A stretch of DNA of 64,000 bases from Hyphomicrobiaceae bacterium (GCA_022844225.1 JALHMC010000012.1:1-64000); one strand, 5' to 3'; positions 29,401 through 39,893 are shown, counted from the stretch's first letter. A program made the numbers and translations. Notes: a model not told the origin generated them from the sequence alone.

Positions 29401-30273
29401 CTATTCCGCTGCCTGCGTTCCGAAATAGCGAACTTTCGCCCCACGCTGGTTCTCGTAGATCGACCCCTGCGCTTTCGCCGGCGGCAGCGGTATACGAACC
29501 GGCGCCGGCCTGACCCGAGGCTCGACGGTTGGGTTGCCGAGAACGATGCGGCTGTTGAACTCGGCGAAGTCGGTGACCCCCATGAGCGGCCAAGCATCTG
29601 CGGCCGCATATTCGAACAGCAACAGGCGGCGCGGTTTCGTCGACGTGTTCTGAGCGGAGCCGTGCAGCGTGCGGGCGTGATGGATCGACATCGAGCCGGC
29701 CTTGCCGATCATCGGGACCGCCTTGTCGAATGCGATCTGGTTCAGTTCGCCGGTGATGGCGCCGCAGAAGGCGCCTTCGGCGTGGTGGTCGTACAGACGG
29801 CCGCGATGCGAGCCCGGAATCATGAGCATCGGCCCATTCTCCAGATCACAATCGTCGAGCAGGATGCCTGTCGCGAGGACATCGTCGTTGGTGTGGGGAT
29901 AGAACGCCCAATCCTGGTGCCACTCGACGGGAGCGCCGTAGCCGGCCGACTTCATGTTGAGCTTCGAACCGTGGAGGCGGATGTTGGGCCCGATCAACGC
30001 TGCGAGCGTCGCGGTCAACCCGGGATGGCGGACGAGATCGCGGAAATAATCGAAGTGCTTGTGCGGCGTCTTGATGCGGCGGACCTTCGGGCTCTGCCGG
30101 GTGTGGCCGTCCTCGAGATCGTAAATGTCGGTGTGGCCCGTGACGTCGGCGGCGCCAGCGACGATCTCGTCGACGACACGGCGTAGCTCGGCGACCTCGG
30201 CGGGGCTCAACGCGTCAGGCACCAAGAGGTAGCCGTTCTCACTATAGAAATCGACCTGCTCCGGCGTCAGCAT
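29401..30273 (-). CDS. Phytanoyl-CoA dioxygenase (PhyH) family protein
   Basis: Fe(II)/2-oxoglutarate-dependent oxygenase of 290 residues. The facial triad is visible as HxD in VEWHQDWAFYP (about His118/Asp120) and a distal His in HHARTLHGSA (about 204); the 2-oxoglutarate-binding Arg is probably in STKPRRLLLF. The N-terminus (LTPEQVDFYSENGYLLVP) is typical of the family. The start at 30273 is preferred because GGAG lies six bases upstream; the ATG at 30288 is the alternative. Substrates in the family range from acyl-CoA to small hydroxylated compounds and cannot be assigned here. Confidence 0.88.
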   Translation of the reverse strand: MLTPEQVDFYSENGYLLVPDALSPAEVAELRRVVDEIVAGAADVTGHTDIYDLEDGHTRQSPKVRRIKTPHKHFDYFRDLVRHPGLTATLAALIGPNIRLHGSKLNMKSAGYGAPVEWHQDWAFYPHTNDDVLATGILLDDCDLENGPMLMIPGSHRGRLYDHHAEGAFCGAITGELNQIAFDKAVPMIGKAGSMSIHHARTLHGSAQNTSTKPRRLLLFEYAAADAWPLMGVTDFAEFNSRIVLGNPTVEPRVRPAPVRIPLPPAKAQGSIYENQRGAKVRYFGTQAAE

Positions 30274-30409
30274 CGGCGTCTCCTGCATATTATTGCCGTA
30301 AGGCTAGCACCACTCGCGTGGGCCGGGAAATGGGATGTTGGGGAGTTGGTGGCCGACGTGCTATCGACGGGCCGTTGTGCACCGCAATGAGCAGCCTGGA
30401 GACACGCGC

Positions 30410-31822
30410 ATGCGCCGTGAACGCAAAGCCAAGATCATCGCGACCCTGGGTCCAGCCAGCTCCGATCCGGCGATGATCGAGAAGCTGTTCGATGCCGGCG
30501 CCGACGTGTTTCGGTTGAATTTCAGCCACGGCACCAAGGACGATCACAAGCATCGCCTCGACATCATCCGAGCGCTCGAGACGAAAAAGGGCCGGCCGAT
30601 TGGCATTCTGCAGGATCTGCAGGGGCCGAAGATCCGCATCGGCACGCTGAAAGCCGGTCCAGTGACACTGGTCAGGGGCGAGGAACTGGAGTTCCGGCTC
30701 GATCGGGAACCCGGCGACGCCAAGTCGGTGGCGCTGCCGCATCCGGAAGTGTTCGAGAACATGATGCCGGGACACCGCATCATGATCGACGATGGCAAGT
30801 TGCAGCTCGAGTGCATCGGTTGCGAGAGCGACCGAATCCGGGCGCGCATCGTGATCGGTGGCATGCTGTCCGACCGCAAGGGCGTGAACCTGCCGCAGAC
30901 GGAACTCGCCATATCGCCGCTGACGCCGAAGGATCGCGAGGACCTGGCTTTCGGCCTCAACATGGGCGTCGACTGGGTGGCGCTGTCCTTCGTGCAGCGG
31001 CCTTCGGACGTGATCGAGGCACAGGCCCTGATCAAGGGGCGTGCGGGTGTCATGGCCAAGATCGAGAAGCCGGCGGCGCTGGGGCGGATGGACGACATCG
31101 TGGCGTTGGTCGATGCCGTGATGGTGGCCCGTGGCGATCTCGGCGTCGAAATCCCGCCTGAGGATGTGCCGGGCCGGCAGAAGGAGCTGGTGAGGCTCTG
31201 CCGTCATGCCGGCAAGCCGGTGGTGGTGGCGACCCAGATGCTCGAATCGATGATCAAGTCGCCGTCGCCGACGCGAGCCGAGGCTTCTGACGTTGCCACC
31301 GCGATTTACGACAGCGCGGACGCGGTGATGCTTTCGGCCGAGTCCGCCTCGGGCGACTGGCCGGTCGAGGCGGTGTCGATGATGAGCCGGATCATCGAGC
31401 ATACCGAGCAGCACAAGCTCTATCGGTCGATCATCGAAGCGTTGCAGCCGAGCCCGGAAAGTACGACGCCGCATGCGGTCGCCGCAGCGGCCGCCGATAT
31501 CGCCGATGCGATCGGGGCGACGGCGATCGTCGCCTACACGGCGAGCGGGACAACAGCCATGCGGGCTGCCCGCAAGCGGCCGAAAGTGCCGATCCTCAGC
31601 CTATCACCGACCGCGCTGACGGCCCGCCAGCTCGCGCTGCTCTGGGGCAACCACAGCGTAGTTTCTGAGGAAATGACGAGCTACGACGACATGGTCGAGC
31701 GCGCCAAAGCGCACGCCGTGGAGGAGGGTTTCGCCGCGATCGGGGATCGGATCGTGATCGTCGCGGGCTTCCCGGTGGGACGGCCGGGATCGACCAACAA
31801 CGTGCGGGTGGTGAGGATTTAG
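30410..31822 (+). CDS. pyk: Pyruvate kinase
   Basis: Converts phosphoenolpyruvate and ADP to pyruvate and ATP. The 470-residue protein shows KIIATLGPASSD at the start, the substrate and metal region GVMAKIEKPAAL, VMVARGDLGVEIP, and the catalytic-loop VVVATQMLESMI. The C-terminal domain ends in GRPGSTNNVRVVRI, with no C-terminal phosphohistidine-type extension. GGAGA precedes the ATG at 30410. It is transcribed away from the PhyH gene and appears monocistronic. Confidence 0.97.
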   Translation: MRRERKAKIIATLGPASSDPAMIEKLFDAGADVFRLNFSHGTKDDHKHRLDIIRALETKKGRPIGILQDLQGPKIRIGTLKAGPVTLVRGEELEFRLDREPGDAKSVALPHPEVFENMMPGHRIMIDDGKLQLECIGCESDRIRARIVIGGMLSDRKGVNLPQTELAISPLTPKDREDLAFGLNMGVDWVALSFVQRPSDVIEAQALIKGRAGVMAKIEKPAALGRMDDIVALVDAVMVARGDLGVEIPPEDVPGRQKELVRLCRHAGKPVVVATQMLESMIKSPSPTRAEASDVATAIYDSADAVMLSAESASGDWPVEAVSMMSRIIEHTEQHKLYRSIIEALQPSPESTTPHAVAAAAADIADAIGATAIVAYTASGTTAMRAARKRPKVPILSLSPTALTARQLALLWGNHSVVSEEMTSYDDMVERAKAHAVEEGFAAIGDRIVIVAGFPVGRPGSTNNVRVVRI

Positions 31823-31871
31823 AGCCACCCGCTGCGCGTCTGAACTCGCGCTGACAGCCCCCTCACTCTAA

Positions 31872-31893
31872 CCCTCTCCCCGAGGGGAGAGGG
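31872..31893. repeat. Palindromic extragenic repeat
   Basis: CCCTCTCCC-CGAG-GGGAGAGGG forms a 9-bp stem with a 4-base loop in the gap between the convergent pyk and aminotransferase genes. The surrounding phrase (CTCTAACCCTCTCCCC) is a widespread extragenic repeat in alphaproteobacterial genomes. It could serve as a shared transcript end. Confidence 0.65.
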
Positions 31894-31931
31894 GACGAGC
31901 ACGCCCTTGAAGGGAGAGCGATTGGGCCTGC

Positions 31932-33344
31932 CTAAGCCTTCGCCAGCTTGGCGAGGTCGTCGGTGCACTCGGTGAGGGCCTTGGCGTACCGCTCGGTGGC
32001 CTCGTCGGCCTCGGCCCGGGTCATCGAGAGGGGCGGCGAGAACGACGTCGCCTCGATGTAGGGGAGCGCGCGCGACAGCACGCCATGTTCGAAAGCCTTT
32101 GCGGATAGCACCCGGTGGGCGCCGACCTTGGGGTCAAAGAAGCGCTTCGTCGCCTTGTCGGCCACGAGTTCGGCCGCGATCATCTGACCAGCGCCGCGCA
32201 CATCGCCGATGAAGGGATTGTTGCCAATCCGCTCGCGCAGGATCTGCAGGAAATAGGGACCGACCTCGGCCGCCTGCTCGACCAGCTCGTCGCGCTCCAT
32301 GATGTCGATGTTGACGAGGCCCAGCGACGCGCCGACCGGATGGCCAGAGTACGTGAAGCCATGCATGACCGGGCCGAACTCGGGCGAGGCCGAAGCGAGC
32401 ACGTCCCAGATCTTCGATGAGATGACAGAGGCGGAGACGGGGAAGTAGGCGCTGGTGATGCCTTTCGCCAGGGTGACAATGTCGGGCTTCAGCTTCATAC
32501 CGCCGGTCGCGAACCAGTGGCCGGTCCGTCCGAAGCCGGTGATGACCTCGTCAACGACGAAGAGAATGTCGTGGCGCTGCAGGAGCGGCTGCAGCTTTTC
32601 GAAGTAGCCCTTGGGCGGGATCAGCACACCGCCGGTGCCCATGATCGGCTCGGCGATGAAGGCGCCGATGGTTTCCGCGCCCTCGCGCGTGATGACGCCT
32701 TCGATCTCGGCGATCAAGCGGTCGGTGAACTGCTCCTCACTCTCACCGGCCTTTCCGAACCGGTAGTAGTGAGGGCACGAGACGTGGATGACGTCGTGCA
32801 TCGGGAGGTCCCACGCTTTATGATAGACGGGGATGCCGGTGAGGCTGGCGGCGGCGAAGGTGAGGCCGTGGTAGCCGCCGAGGCGTGAGATGAACTTCTT
32901 CTTCTCGGGCTTGCCGCGAAGATGGTTGTAGTAGCGGACGAGCTTGTAGTTGGTGTCGTTGGCGTCCGAGCCGCCCATGCCGAAGAACACCTTCGAGAGG
33001 TGCGGGGCATCGGACTTTTCGTGGAACAACTTGAGAACACGCTCGGCGAGGCGGATGGCAGGCTCGTTAGAGGCGCCGCCGAAGATGTGATGGTAGGCGA
33101 GGCTCTCAACGGCCTTCTTGGCCGCCTCGGCCATCTCGGGCCGTCCGTAGCCGATGTTGACGCACCAGAGACCAGCGCCGCAGTCGATGATATCGCGGCC
33201 CTTCTGGTCGCGAATACGGACGCCGCGGCCGTCGGAGAAGATCACCGGGCCCTTCTTCATATGGTCGGCAATCGACGTATTGGGGTGGAACAGGCACTCG
33301 CGATCGATGTCCTCGAGCGGGAAATTCCTCTGAGCGTCGTCCAT
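31932..33344 (-). CDS. Class III aminotransferase (omega-transaminase type)
   Basis: PLP-dependent fold-type I aminotransferase of 470 residues. [15 protein letters not shown] is the class III signature with the Asp that contacts the PLP pyridine nitrogen, and [11 protein letters not shown] holds the PLP Lys at about residue 292. The N-terminus ([17 protein letters not shown]) and overall length resemble the beta-alanine/pyruvate or putrescine/taurine-pyruvate omega-transaminase subgroup, but the amino donor cannot be fixed from sequence alone. GAGGAGAG precedes the ATG at 33344. It stands alone, divergent from the GST gene. Confidence 0.9.
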   Translation of the reverse strand: MDDAQRNFPLEDIDRECLFHPNTSIADHMKKGPVIFSDGRGVRIRDQKGRDIIDCGAGLWCVNIGYGRPEMAEAAKKAVESLAYHHIFGGASNEPAIRLAERVLKLFHEKSDAPHLSKVFFGMGGSDANDTNYKLVRYYNHLRGKPEKKKFISRLGGYHGLTFAAASLTGIPVYHKAWDLPMHDVIHVSCPHYYRFGKAGESEEQFTDRLIAEIEGVITREGAETIGAFIAEPIMGTGGVLIPPKGYFEKLQPLLQRHDILFVVDEVITGFGRTGHWFATGGMKLKPDIVTLAKGITSAYFPVSASVISSKIWDVLASASPEFGPVMHGFTYSGHPVGASLGLVNIDIMERDELVEQAAEVGPYFLQILRERIGNNPFIGDVRGAGQMIAAELVADKATKRFFDPKVGAHRVLSAKAFEHGVLSRALPYIEATSFSPPLSMTRAEADEATERYAKALTECTDDLAKLAKA

Positions 33345-33812
33345 CAGGTGCTCTCCTCGGGATTGTAGATGCCGGGCCGCGATGCCGCACCGCGCGCGCC
33401 GTAGAGTTCGGAGTGGCGGCAGATTAAGGTGGGGGAAGGGCCGGGTACAGCGAAATCGGGGCCTGAAGATATGGCAAGGGCGGCTCACACGTGTCCGTGC
33501 GCATGGCGCGATTGACCAACGGCGCCCGAGAGGTGCCCCGTCGGTGCACCCAACCCGTTGACATCCCGGCAGCACTCGACCATGTTGCGTGGCAATATCT
33601 GGATCTTTGCGACCAGAGCAACCGTGTCGACTCGGGTGGACCCTGTGCCCCCCGTCATCGCGGTCAACGTTCGCCAGCGAAGGCTCGCTCGCGGACGCTT
33701 TTTGCTTTGGACGACGCAGCGATCCCGATCAAGGCCCTGCCGCCGCTTTGCGCCTGCCGCAATCGGGCGTTCTACTGACGCGAACCGGTATGGCTTCTAT
33801 CGAGGACTGGGA
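33345..33812. other. Intergenic region without a recognisable gene
   Basis: A 468-base gap between the divergent aminotransferase and GST genes. A -35-like TTGACA occurs at 33558-33563 with only a poor -10 match (CATGTT) 17 bases on. Open frames on the plus strand run into the GST frame but lack homology. No RNA gene, hairpin terminator or repeat was recognised. Confidence 0.4.
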
Positions 33813-34457
33813 ATGCTCAAGGTCTGGGGACGGAATACGTCGATCAACGTGCAAAAGGTGATGTTTGCCGTTGGAGAGCTCGGGCTCGAGCATGAGCGGT
33901 ACGACGTCGGCGGGCCATTCGGCAAGCTCGACACACCCGAGTACGGCATGCTGAACCCCAACCGGCTGGTCCCGACGATCGACGATAATGGCTTCGTTCT
34001 CTGGGAATCGAACGCGATCATCCGCCACTTGGCGCAGCGATATGGGCGCGGGACGTTATCGCCGGCCGACGAGATGACATTCGCCAAGGCGGATGCCTGG
34101 ATGGATTGGTCGCTGACGTCGCTCTACAGCGACATCATCACAACCTGCTTCCTGCAACTCGTGCGCACGCCCGCCAAGGCTCGCGACGTGTCGGCGGTGG
34201 ACGCTGCGGCACGGCGGGTGGGCCAGAAGCTCGATGTCCTCAACCGCCAGCTGGCGGGCCGGGCCTATATCGTCGCCGAGCACCCGACGATTGCCGACGT
34301 AGCAGTCGGCACGCTGATGTACCGCTATTTCAATCTGGCGGTGCCGCGGCCGCCGCTGCCGAACGTCGAAGCCTGGTACGAGCGGCTGAAGTCACGGCCG
34401 GCCTATCGCCAGCACGTGATGATCGATTTCAAGCCGATGCTGGTGGACGGCGCCTGA
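33813..34457 (+). CDS. Glutathione S-transferase family protein
   Basis: A 214-residue GST. The thioredoxin-fold N-terminal domain (LKVWGRNTSINVQKVMFAV) has Ser10, the probable catalytic residue that activates glutathione in beta/theta-like GSTs, and the cis-Pro/ES motif is in RLVPTIDDNGFVLWESNAII. The C-terminal helical domain follows (AKADAWMDWSLTSLY, HPTIADVAVG). The ATG at 33813 starts directly on the first strand. It may detoxify electrophiles; the substrate is unknown. It is followed after 85 bases by ffh. Confidence 0.92.
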   Translation: MLKVWGRNTSINVQKVMFAVGELGLEHERYDVGGPFGKLDTPEYGMLNPNRLVPTIDDNGFVLWESNAIIRHLAQRYGRGTLSPADEMTFAKADAWMDWSLTSLYSDIITTCFLQLVRTPAKARDVSAVDAAARRVGQKLDVLNRQLAGRAYIVAEHPTIADVAVGTLMYRYFNLAVPRPPLPNVEAWYERLKSRPAYRQHVMIDFKPMLVDGA

Positions 34458-34542
34458 TGGCCGCCGACGTGAGCCGCGCGACGACGATGCCGATGCCAGC
34501 AGAAACAGACATGCCAACCGGAACGCCGGGAGCCTGAGACGC

Positions 34543-36165
34543 ATGGCCGAGCTTTTTCAATCATTGTCGAGCCGTCTGAGCGGTGTATTCGACAAGCTGA
34601 CAGGTCGGGGTTCGCTTTCCGAGAGCGACGTCAACGAGGCGATGCGCGAGGTGCGCCGGGCGCTGCTCGAAGCGGACGTGGCGCTCGACGTGGTGCGCTC
34701 GTTCACCGACAAAGTGCGAGCGAAGGCCGTCGGCGCGACCGTCCTGCGCGCGATCAAGCCCGGCCAGATGGTGGTCAAGATCGTCAATGACGAACTTGTC
34801 GCCATGCTGGGTTCGGATGCGGAGCCGATCGACCTGATGGCGGCGCCACCGGTCGGCATCCTGATGGTCGGCCTGCAAGGCTCGGGCAAGACGACGACCT
34901 CGGCGAAGATCGCCTACCGCCTGAAGACGCGCGACAAGAAGAAAGTGCTGATGGCGTCGCTCGATACGCGACGGCCGGCGGCGCAGGAGCAGTTGCGCGT
35001 ACTCGGCACGCAGGTCGAGGTCGAGACGCTGCCGATCGTCGCCGGGCAGACGCCGTTGCAGATCGCACGGCGGGCGCAGGAGGCGGCCCGGCTGGGCGGC
35101 TACGACGTGATCATCTTCGACACGGCCGGCCGCACGACCATCGACGAGGAGTTGATGGGCGAAGTCGCTCAGGTGAAGACGATGGTCGGGCCGCACGAGG
35201 TGCTGCTCGTCGCGGATGCGCTGACGGGCCAGGACGCGGTCAACACGGCGAAGGCATTCGACTCCCGCGTCGGCGTGACAGGCATCGTGCTGACGCGCGT
35301 CGACGGCGACGGACGTGGTGGCGCCGCACTTTCGATGCGCGCGGTGACGGGCAAGCCGATCAAGCTGATGGGCGTCGGCGAGCGGTGGGACGCACTCGAG
35401 GATTTCCATCCGAGTCGTGTTGCGAGCCGCATCCTCGGCATGGGCGACGTCGTCAGCCTCGTCGAAAAGGCCGCCGAGAACCTCGACGTCGAGAAGGCGC
35501 AAGAGATCGCGCGCAAGATGCGCAAGGGCGCCTTCGATCTCGAAGACCTCGGCGAGCAGCTCAAGCAGATGCAGAAGCTCGGCGGCATGGGCGGCGTCAT
35601 GGGCATGCTGCCCGGCATGGGCAAGATGAAAGAGCAGATGAAGAGCGCCAACCTGGATGACCGCGTCATCAAAAGGCAGGGCGCCATCATCTCGTCGATG
35701 ACGCCGTTCGAGCGGCGCAACCCGAAGGCGCTCGACGCCAAGCGCAAGCGGCGCATCGCGGCGGGCTCGGGTACGAAAGTCGAGGACATCAACCGGCTCA
35801 TCAAGATGCACCGGCAGATGGCCGACATGATGAAAATGATGGGCAACAACCGGGGCATGATGCAGCGCATGGCCGGGGCGCTCGGCCTCGGTGGCGGCGG
35901 CATGGGTGGTGCGCCGAGCGCGGCCGACGTCGAGCGCATGCAGGCCGAGCTTGCGCGCATGGATCCGAAGGCGCTGGAGCAGCTGCCGCCCGAGGTGCGC
36001 GAAATGCTTCCGGGGGCGAGCGGCAAAGGGGGTGCGAAGCAGCCTGCGGCTCCGGCCAAGGGACCTCTGCCCGGCCTCGCCGGCGGGTTGCGCTTGCCAG
36101 GCCTGCCCGGGCTCGGCGGCGGCGCGATGCCGAGGCTGCCCGGATTGCCGAGCAAAAAGAAATGA
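34543..36165 (+). CDS. ffh: Signal recognition particle protein Ffh
   Basis: SRP54-type GTPase that binds 4.5S RNA and signal sequences and docks nascent membrane proteins to FtsY. The N domain (1-85) precedes the G domain with G1 GLQGSGKTT near residue 110, the DTAGRTTID segment and GVGERWDAL. The C-terminal M domain is Met-rich ([28 protein letters not shown]), as required for signal-peptide binding. The 540-residue length includes a Gly/Pro-rich tail of about 60 residues beyond the usual end. GGGAG precedes the ATG. The stop overlaps the next gene's start by four bases. Confidence 0.98.
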   Translation: MAELFQSLSSRLSGVFDKLTGRGSLSESDVNEAMREVRRALLEADVALDVVRSFTDKVRAKAVGATVLRAIKPGQMVVKIVNDELVAMLGSDAEPIDLMAAPPVGILMVGLQGSGKTTTSAKIAYRLKTRDKKKVLMASLDTRRPAAQEQLRVLGTQVEVETLPIVAGQTPLQIARRAQEAARLGGYDVIIFDTAGRTTIDEELMGEVAQVKTMVGPHEVLLVADALTGQDAVNTAKAFDSRVGVTGIVLTRVDGDGRGGAALSMRAVTGKPIKLMGVGERWDALEDFHPSRVASRILGMGDVVSLVEKAAENLDVEKAQEIARKMRKGAFDLEDLGEQLKQMQKLGGMGGVMGMLPGMGKMKEQMKSANLDDRVIKRQGAIISSMTPFERRNPKALDAKRKRRIAAGSGTKVEDINRLIKMHRQMADMMKMMGNNRGMMQRMAGALGLGGGGMGGAPSAADVERMQAELARMDPKALEQLPPEVREMLPGASGKGGAKQPAAPAKGPLPGLAGGLRLPGLPGLGGGAMPRLPGLPSKKK

Positions 36166-36689
36166 GCATCGCGCCCACCATCGAGACACCGAGGCTGACG
36201 CTGCGCGAATTTCGCGCGGCCGATCACGCGCCTTACGCCGATTACCTCGCCAACGAGCGCATGATGCGGTTTCTCGGTGGCGTCGCGTCGGCGGAAGATG
36301 CGGGGCGCCGGCTGTCGATGCTGGCGGGGCACTGGGTGCTCAGGGGATACGGCCCGTTCGCGATCGAGGAGCGATCTTCGGCGCGTTTTGCCGGATATGC
36401 CGGCCCCTGGTTTCCCTACGGCTGGCCGGAGCCCGAGATCCTGTGGGGATTGCATCAGGACTTCCACGGCAAGGGTTACGCGACCGAGGCGGCCGCTGCG
36501 GCGCGGGACTGGGCCTATCGGGTGCTCGGTTGGACGACGGCGATCAGCCTCATCCATCCCGACAACCGCGCCTCTGTGGGGGTGGCCGAGCGCCTGGGCG
36601 CGCGGCCGGATGGCGAAATGACACTTCGCGGGCAGACGGTGGGCATCCACCGGCATCCCGCAGCACCACACGACAACAACCAAAACTGA
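36162..36689 (+). CDS. GNAT-family N-acetyltransferase (RimJ/RimL type)
   Basis: A 175-residue acetyltransferase of the RimJ/RimL-like group: [19 protein letters not shown] is the usual N-terminus, and the acetyl-CoA-binding segment is around [19 protein letters not shown] (Q/RxxGxG/A variant) and [24 protein letters not shown]. The ATG overlaps the ffh stop (ATGA), so it is translated coupled to the SRP protein, and rpsP follows after 20 bases. The acceptor is unknown; the position invites the idea that it modifies a ribosomal or SRP component, which is only an inference. Confidence 0.88.
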   Translation: MSIAPTIETPRLTLREFRAADHAPYADYLANERMMRFLGGVASAEDAGRRLSMLAGHWVLRGYGPFAIEERSSARFAGYAGPWFPYGWPEPEILWGLHQDFHGKGYATEAAAAARDWAYRVLGWTTAISLIHPDNRASVGVAERLGARPDGEMTLRGQTVGIHRHPAAPHDNNQN

Positions 36690-36709
36690 CTTCAAACCAG
36701 GAGAAGACG

Positions 36710-37078
36710 ATGTCCGTGAAGATCCGACTGTCGCGTGGCGGCACCAAGAAGAAGCCCTACTATTACATCGTCGTCGCCGAGGCGACGGCGCCGCGCGACG
36801 GCCGCTACATCGAGCAGATCGGCACGCACAATCCGATGCTGCCGAAGGACCATGCCGACCGGGTCAAGATCGATCTGGATCGCGCCAAGCACTGGATCTC
36901 CGTCGGCGCGCAGCCGACCGATCGCGTGGCTCGCTTCCTCGACAAGGCGGGTCTGCTGAAGCGCGCGGCGAAGAACAATCCCGAGAAGGCGAAGCCCGGC
37001 AAGAAGCGCCTGGAGCGCGAGGCCGCCGCCGCCGAGAAGGCCAAGGCCGCCGCCGAGTCGGGCGAGAGCGCGGCGTAA
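36710..37078 (+). CDS. rpsP: 30S ribosomal protein S16
   Basis: Small-subunit ribosomal protein beginning [20 protein letters not shown], needed for 30S assembly. The globular part ends near residue 85 and is followed by a Lys/Ala/Glu-rich tail, giving 122 residues, within the alphaproteobacterial range. AGGAGAAG lies just upstream of the ATG. In most relatives rimM, trmD and rplS follow in the same operon; here the next gene is ispG, 192 bases on. Confidence 0.97.
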   Translation: MSVKIRLSRGGTKKKPYYYIVVAEATAPRDGRYIEQIGTHNPMLPKDHADRVKIDLDRAKHWISVGAQPTDRVARFLDKAGLLKRAAKNNPEKAKPGKKRLEREAAAAEKAKAAAESGESAA

Positions 37079-37119
37079 GCTGGTTGTCACAATCGGCTGT
37101 CAGAGTGGCTGCTTCTCCG

Positions 37120-37135
37120 GCGAGAACGCTCTCGC
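37120..37135 (+). terminator. Hairpin after rpsP
   Basis: GCGAGA-ACGC-TCTCGC is a perfect 6-bp stem with a tetraloop, 41 bases after the rpsP stop. It is followed by AAAGAGAGG rather than a T-tract, so it may be an attenuator, processing site or weak terminator rather than a true intrinsic terminator. Confidence 0.3.
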
Positions 37136-37270
37136 AAAGAGAGGCCACACTCCGGTAGCCGTGCTTTCCGCAAGCGATCCGGCCCTCCGCAGCGCGCCAC
37201 CAGTGGGTGGCGTCTGCTACGGTCGGGACCGCAACGTCTTTTGGACCGCGCCTGTTGGTAGGGTCGACCC

Positions 37271-38512
37271 ATGACGAGCCTCATCGCTCCGCGACGCATC
37301 TCTGTGCCGGTCAACGTCGGCGGCGTGATGGTTGGCGGTGGCGCGCCGATCGTCGTGCAGTCGATGACGAACACGGACACGGCCGACATCGAGGGAACGG
37401 CGAGCCAGATCGCCAGCCTCGCACGGGCCGGCTCGGAGATCGTGCGGATCACGGTCGACCGCGACGAGGCCGCGGCGGCGGTGCCGCACATCCGCGACCG
37501 GCTGGCCAAGCGCGGCGTCAAGGTGCCGATCGTCGGCGACTTCCACTACAATGGCCACAAGCTGCTGGGCGACCATCCGGCCTGCGGCGAGGCGCTGGAC
37601 AAGTTGCGCATCAACCCCGGCAACGTCGGGTTCAAGGACAAGAAGGACCGCCAGTTCGGAGCGATCGTGGAGACGGCGCTGCGATACGGGAAACCGGTGC
37701 GGATCGGCGTCAACTGGGGCTCACTCGATCAGGAGCTGCTGACGCACCTGATGGACGAGAATGCCAAGAGCGCGTCACCGAAGCCGGCGCGGGCGGTGAT
37801 GCACGAGGCGATCGTGCAATCGGCGATCCTGTCGGCCGAGCGCGCGGAAGAGATGGGGCTCGGCGCGGACCGGATCGTACTGTCAGCGAAGGTTTCGGCG
37901 GTGCAGGACCTGATCGCGGTCAACACACTGTTGGCCCAGCGCTGCCGTTATGCGCTGCATCTCGGGTTGACTGAGGCGGGCATGGGCTCGAAGGGCATCG
38001 TCGCGTCGTCAGCGGCGATGGGCATAGTGCTGCAGATGGGCATCGGTGACACCATCCGCTACTCCCTGACGCCGGAGCCGGGCGGGGATCGCACGCTGGA
38101 AGTGCGGGCGGCGCAGGAGTTGCTGCAGACGATGGGGCTGCGCTCGTTTTCGCCGATCGTGACGGCCTGTCCCGGGTGCGGGCGCACGACGTCGGCCGTG
38201 TTCCAGGAGCTGGCGCGGGACGTACAGAACATGATCCGCGAGCGGATGCCGGAGTGGCGTCAGCGGTATCCCGGCGTCGAGGCGCTGAACTTCGCGGTGA
38301 TGGGCTGCATCGTGAACGGGCCGGGCGAGAGCAAGCACGCGGACATCGGCATCTCGCTGCCGGGCACGGGCGAGCAGCCGGCCGCACCGGTGTTCATCGA
38401 CGGCAAGAAGGCGATGACGCTTCGCGGGCCGAACATAACGACCGAGTTCAAGGCGATCGTGGAAGATTACATCGAGAAGCGGTTCGGGGCCGGGGTGAGG
38501 GAGAGTGTGTAG
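37271..38512 (+). CDS. ispG: 4-hydroxy-3-methylbut-2-en-1-yl diphosphate synthase IspG
   Basis: 4Fe-4S enzyme of the MEP isoprenoid pathway that reductively opens methylerythritol cyclodiphosphate. The N-terminal TIM-barrel-like part starts [20 protein letters not shown]. The cluster ligands are CPGCGRT (about Cys300 and Cys303) and Cys346 in GCIVNGPGE, with the conserved Glu after it. The 413-residue length fits the bacterial two-domain form. It provides precursors for the polyprenyl synthase encoded 15 kb away. Confidence 0.97.
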   Translation: MTSLIAPRRISVPVNVGGVMVGGGAPIVVQSMTNTDTADIEGTASQIASLARAGSEIVRITVDRDEAAAAVPHIRDRLAKRGVKVPIVGDFHYNGHKLLGDHPACGEALDKLRINPGNVGFKDKKDRQFGAIVETALRYGKPVRIGVNWGSLDQELLTHLMDENAKSASPKPARAVMHEAIVQSAILSAERAEEMGLGADRIVLSAKVSAVQDLIAVNTLLAQRCRYALHLGLTEAGMGSKGIVASSAAMGIVLQMGIGDTIRYSLTPEPGGDRTLEVRAAQELLQTMGLRSFSPIVTACPGCGRTTSAVFQELARDVQNMIRERMPEWRQRYPGVEALNFAVMGCIVNGPGESKHADIGISLPGTGEQPAAPVFIDGKKAMTLRGPNITTEFKAIVEDYIEKRFGAGVRESV

Positions 38513-38728
38513 GTCGGGGGTGGAGTGCTGTGTCGGTCGTCGCGATTTTGCAGGGGCGGGCATTGGCCGGTGCGGCGTTGACGTGGGCCACGTCGCCGTC
38601 TCGTCATGTCCGCAACTGAGTGTGGTGCAGCCGTGACGGCGCAGCCTGTGAAGCCTGCACGTGACCCGAACCGCTCTTGTACCGCGGATCGGAATTTCGT
38701 CCGTTTGGAGGTCGGAAGCAGCAGTTCG

Positions 38729-39868
38729 CTACTCTGCGGCCAGTTCCTTAGTGATGTGTTTGATCGACGGCGTCACGATTGCGACGAATTGGGCCTCTCG
38801 GCGGCGCCGATCGGCGTCACAACCGGCGAGATAGCCGCGTGCCCCGAACTGAAGCGACAATGTTTGGGACGCTTCGAGCGCGAGCCAGCTGGCATCGAGC
38901 CGGAGGCGCAGGACGTCGAGGAAAGCGGCTCTCGACGGGTCGTGGCACGTCGATGTCGCCCGTGCCGCGCGTTCCTGAAGATCGCTGGCGCGGTCGCGGA
39001 TCGCGGTCGGCGACAGCGGCAGCCAGGTGGCTTGCGCGCGACCGCTAGCATCGGCGTCCATGGCGGCGGCGGCGCCTCTTGCGGCACCGATGGCCATGCC
39101 GAGCTGCAGCAGGACGAAACCTTGGCGGATGCCCGGCACGAACGTCGTCGCGTCCTCGGCGAGGACATTGGCATCCCGCACGAAGACGTCGCGGATCAGC
39201 ACGCTGTAGGTGCGCGTGCCTTCTAGTGCGATGAAATGCGCGTTCTGTGTCAACGTCACGCCCGCGGCGCCGCAATCGAACAGGGCCATCACCTTGCGGC
39301 CGCCGGTGGTCGCAAAGATCGAGCCGAACAGATGATCGGGGCCAAGGTTCGACACCCACGGCAACCGCCCGGTCACCCGCCAGCCGCCGTCGACCCGCTC
39401 GCCCTTGAGCGCGAGCGGCTCGATGCCCGAGAACGACTTCATCGGGTTCGACAGCCCTGTGCCGCCGAGGCGCCGCCCGCTCGCTGCGTCCGACAGAGCG
39501 CGTGCGGCCAGCTCGCGATTGGGCGTGCAATCGAGATACCAGACGAGTGCATCCTGGCACCACATGCAGAAGGCGGTGGACAGGCACGTCGCCCCGACCT
39601 CGGCCATGTCGGCAATGGCGCCAGGCAAACCGCGGCCAGTTTCACCGACATGGTGGGCGAAGGCGCCGGCCGCGCCGAGCCCGCGCAATGCGGCCTCGGG
39701 ATACAAGCCGTCCTTGTCGATGTGCTGGACCAGGGGGCGAACGTGGGCGGCGACGACGTCGCCCACGCTCTGGATCGATGCGTCGGCCGGCGCGGCCGGC
39801 GACAACGCGGGTGCGGGCACGGTGCCTGTTACGGGCTCCACGGTACGGCAGCGCAGGAGGTTGGTCAT
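38729..39868 (-). CDS. Acyl-CoA dehydrogenase-fold flavoenzyme (SfnB/DszC-like)
   Basis: A 379-residue protein with the acyl-CoA dehydrogenase fold. The N-terminal helical domain is followed by the FAD-contact beta domain (RRLGGTGLSNPMKSF, WRVTGRLPWVSNLGPDH) and a C-terminal helical bundle. Relatives annotated as sulfur-acquisition oxidoreductases or flavin-dependent monooxygenases share this fold but use FMNH2 instead of acyl-CoA chemistry. It is the last gene of the minus-strand run behind an ABC importer and an OsmC-like gene, which favours a nutrient-scavenging role over fatty acid oxidation. The start at 39868 has GGAG upstream. The substrate is unknown. Confidence 0.72.
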   Translation of the reverse strand: MTNLLRCRTVEPVTGTVPAPALSPAAPADASIQSVGDVVAAHVRPLVQHIDKDGLYPEAALRGLGAAGAFAHHVGETGRGLPGAIADMAEVGATCLSTAFCMWCQDALVWYLDCTPNRELAARALSDAASGRRLGGTGLSNPMKSFSGIEPLALKGERVDGGWRVTGRLPWVSNLGPDHLFGSIFATTGGRKVMALFDCGAAGVTLTQNAHFIALEGTRTYSVLIRDVFVRDANVLAEDATTFVPGIRQGFVLLQLGMAIGAARGAAAAMDADASGRAQATWLPLSPTAIRDRASDLQERAARATSTCHDPSRAAFLDVLRLRLDASWLALEASQTLSLQFGARGYLAGCDADRRRREAQFVAIVTPSIKHITKELAAE

Positions 39869-39893
39869 GACAATCCGCTCCGGCGGGTAGATC

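Noticed and set aside
33491..33778. Open frames in the aminotransferase-GST gap
   Set aside because: They lack ribosome-binding sites and homology and simply extend upstream of the GST frame.
34561..36189. 542-codon open frame antisense to ffh
   Set aside because: It is a mirror of the ffh codons, with no ribosome-binding site or conserved motif.
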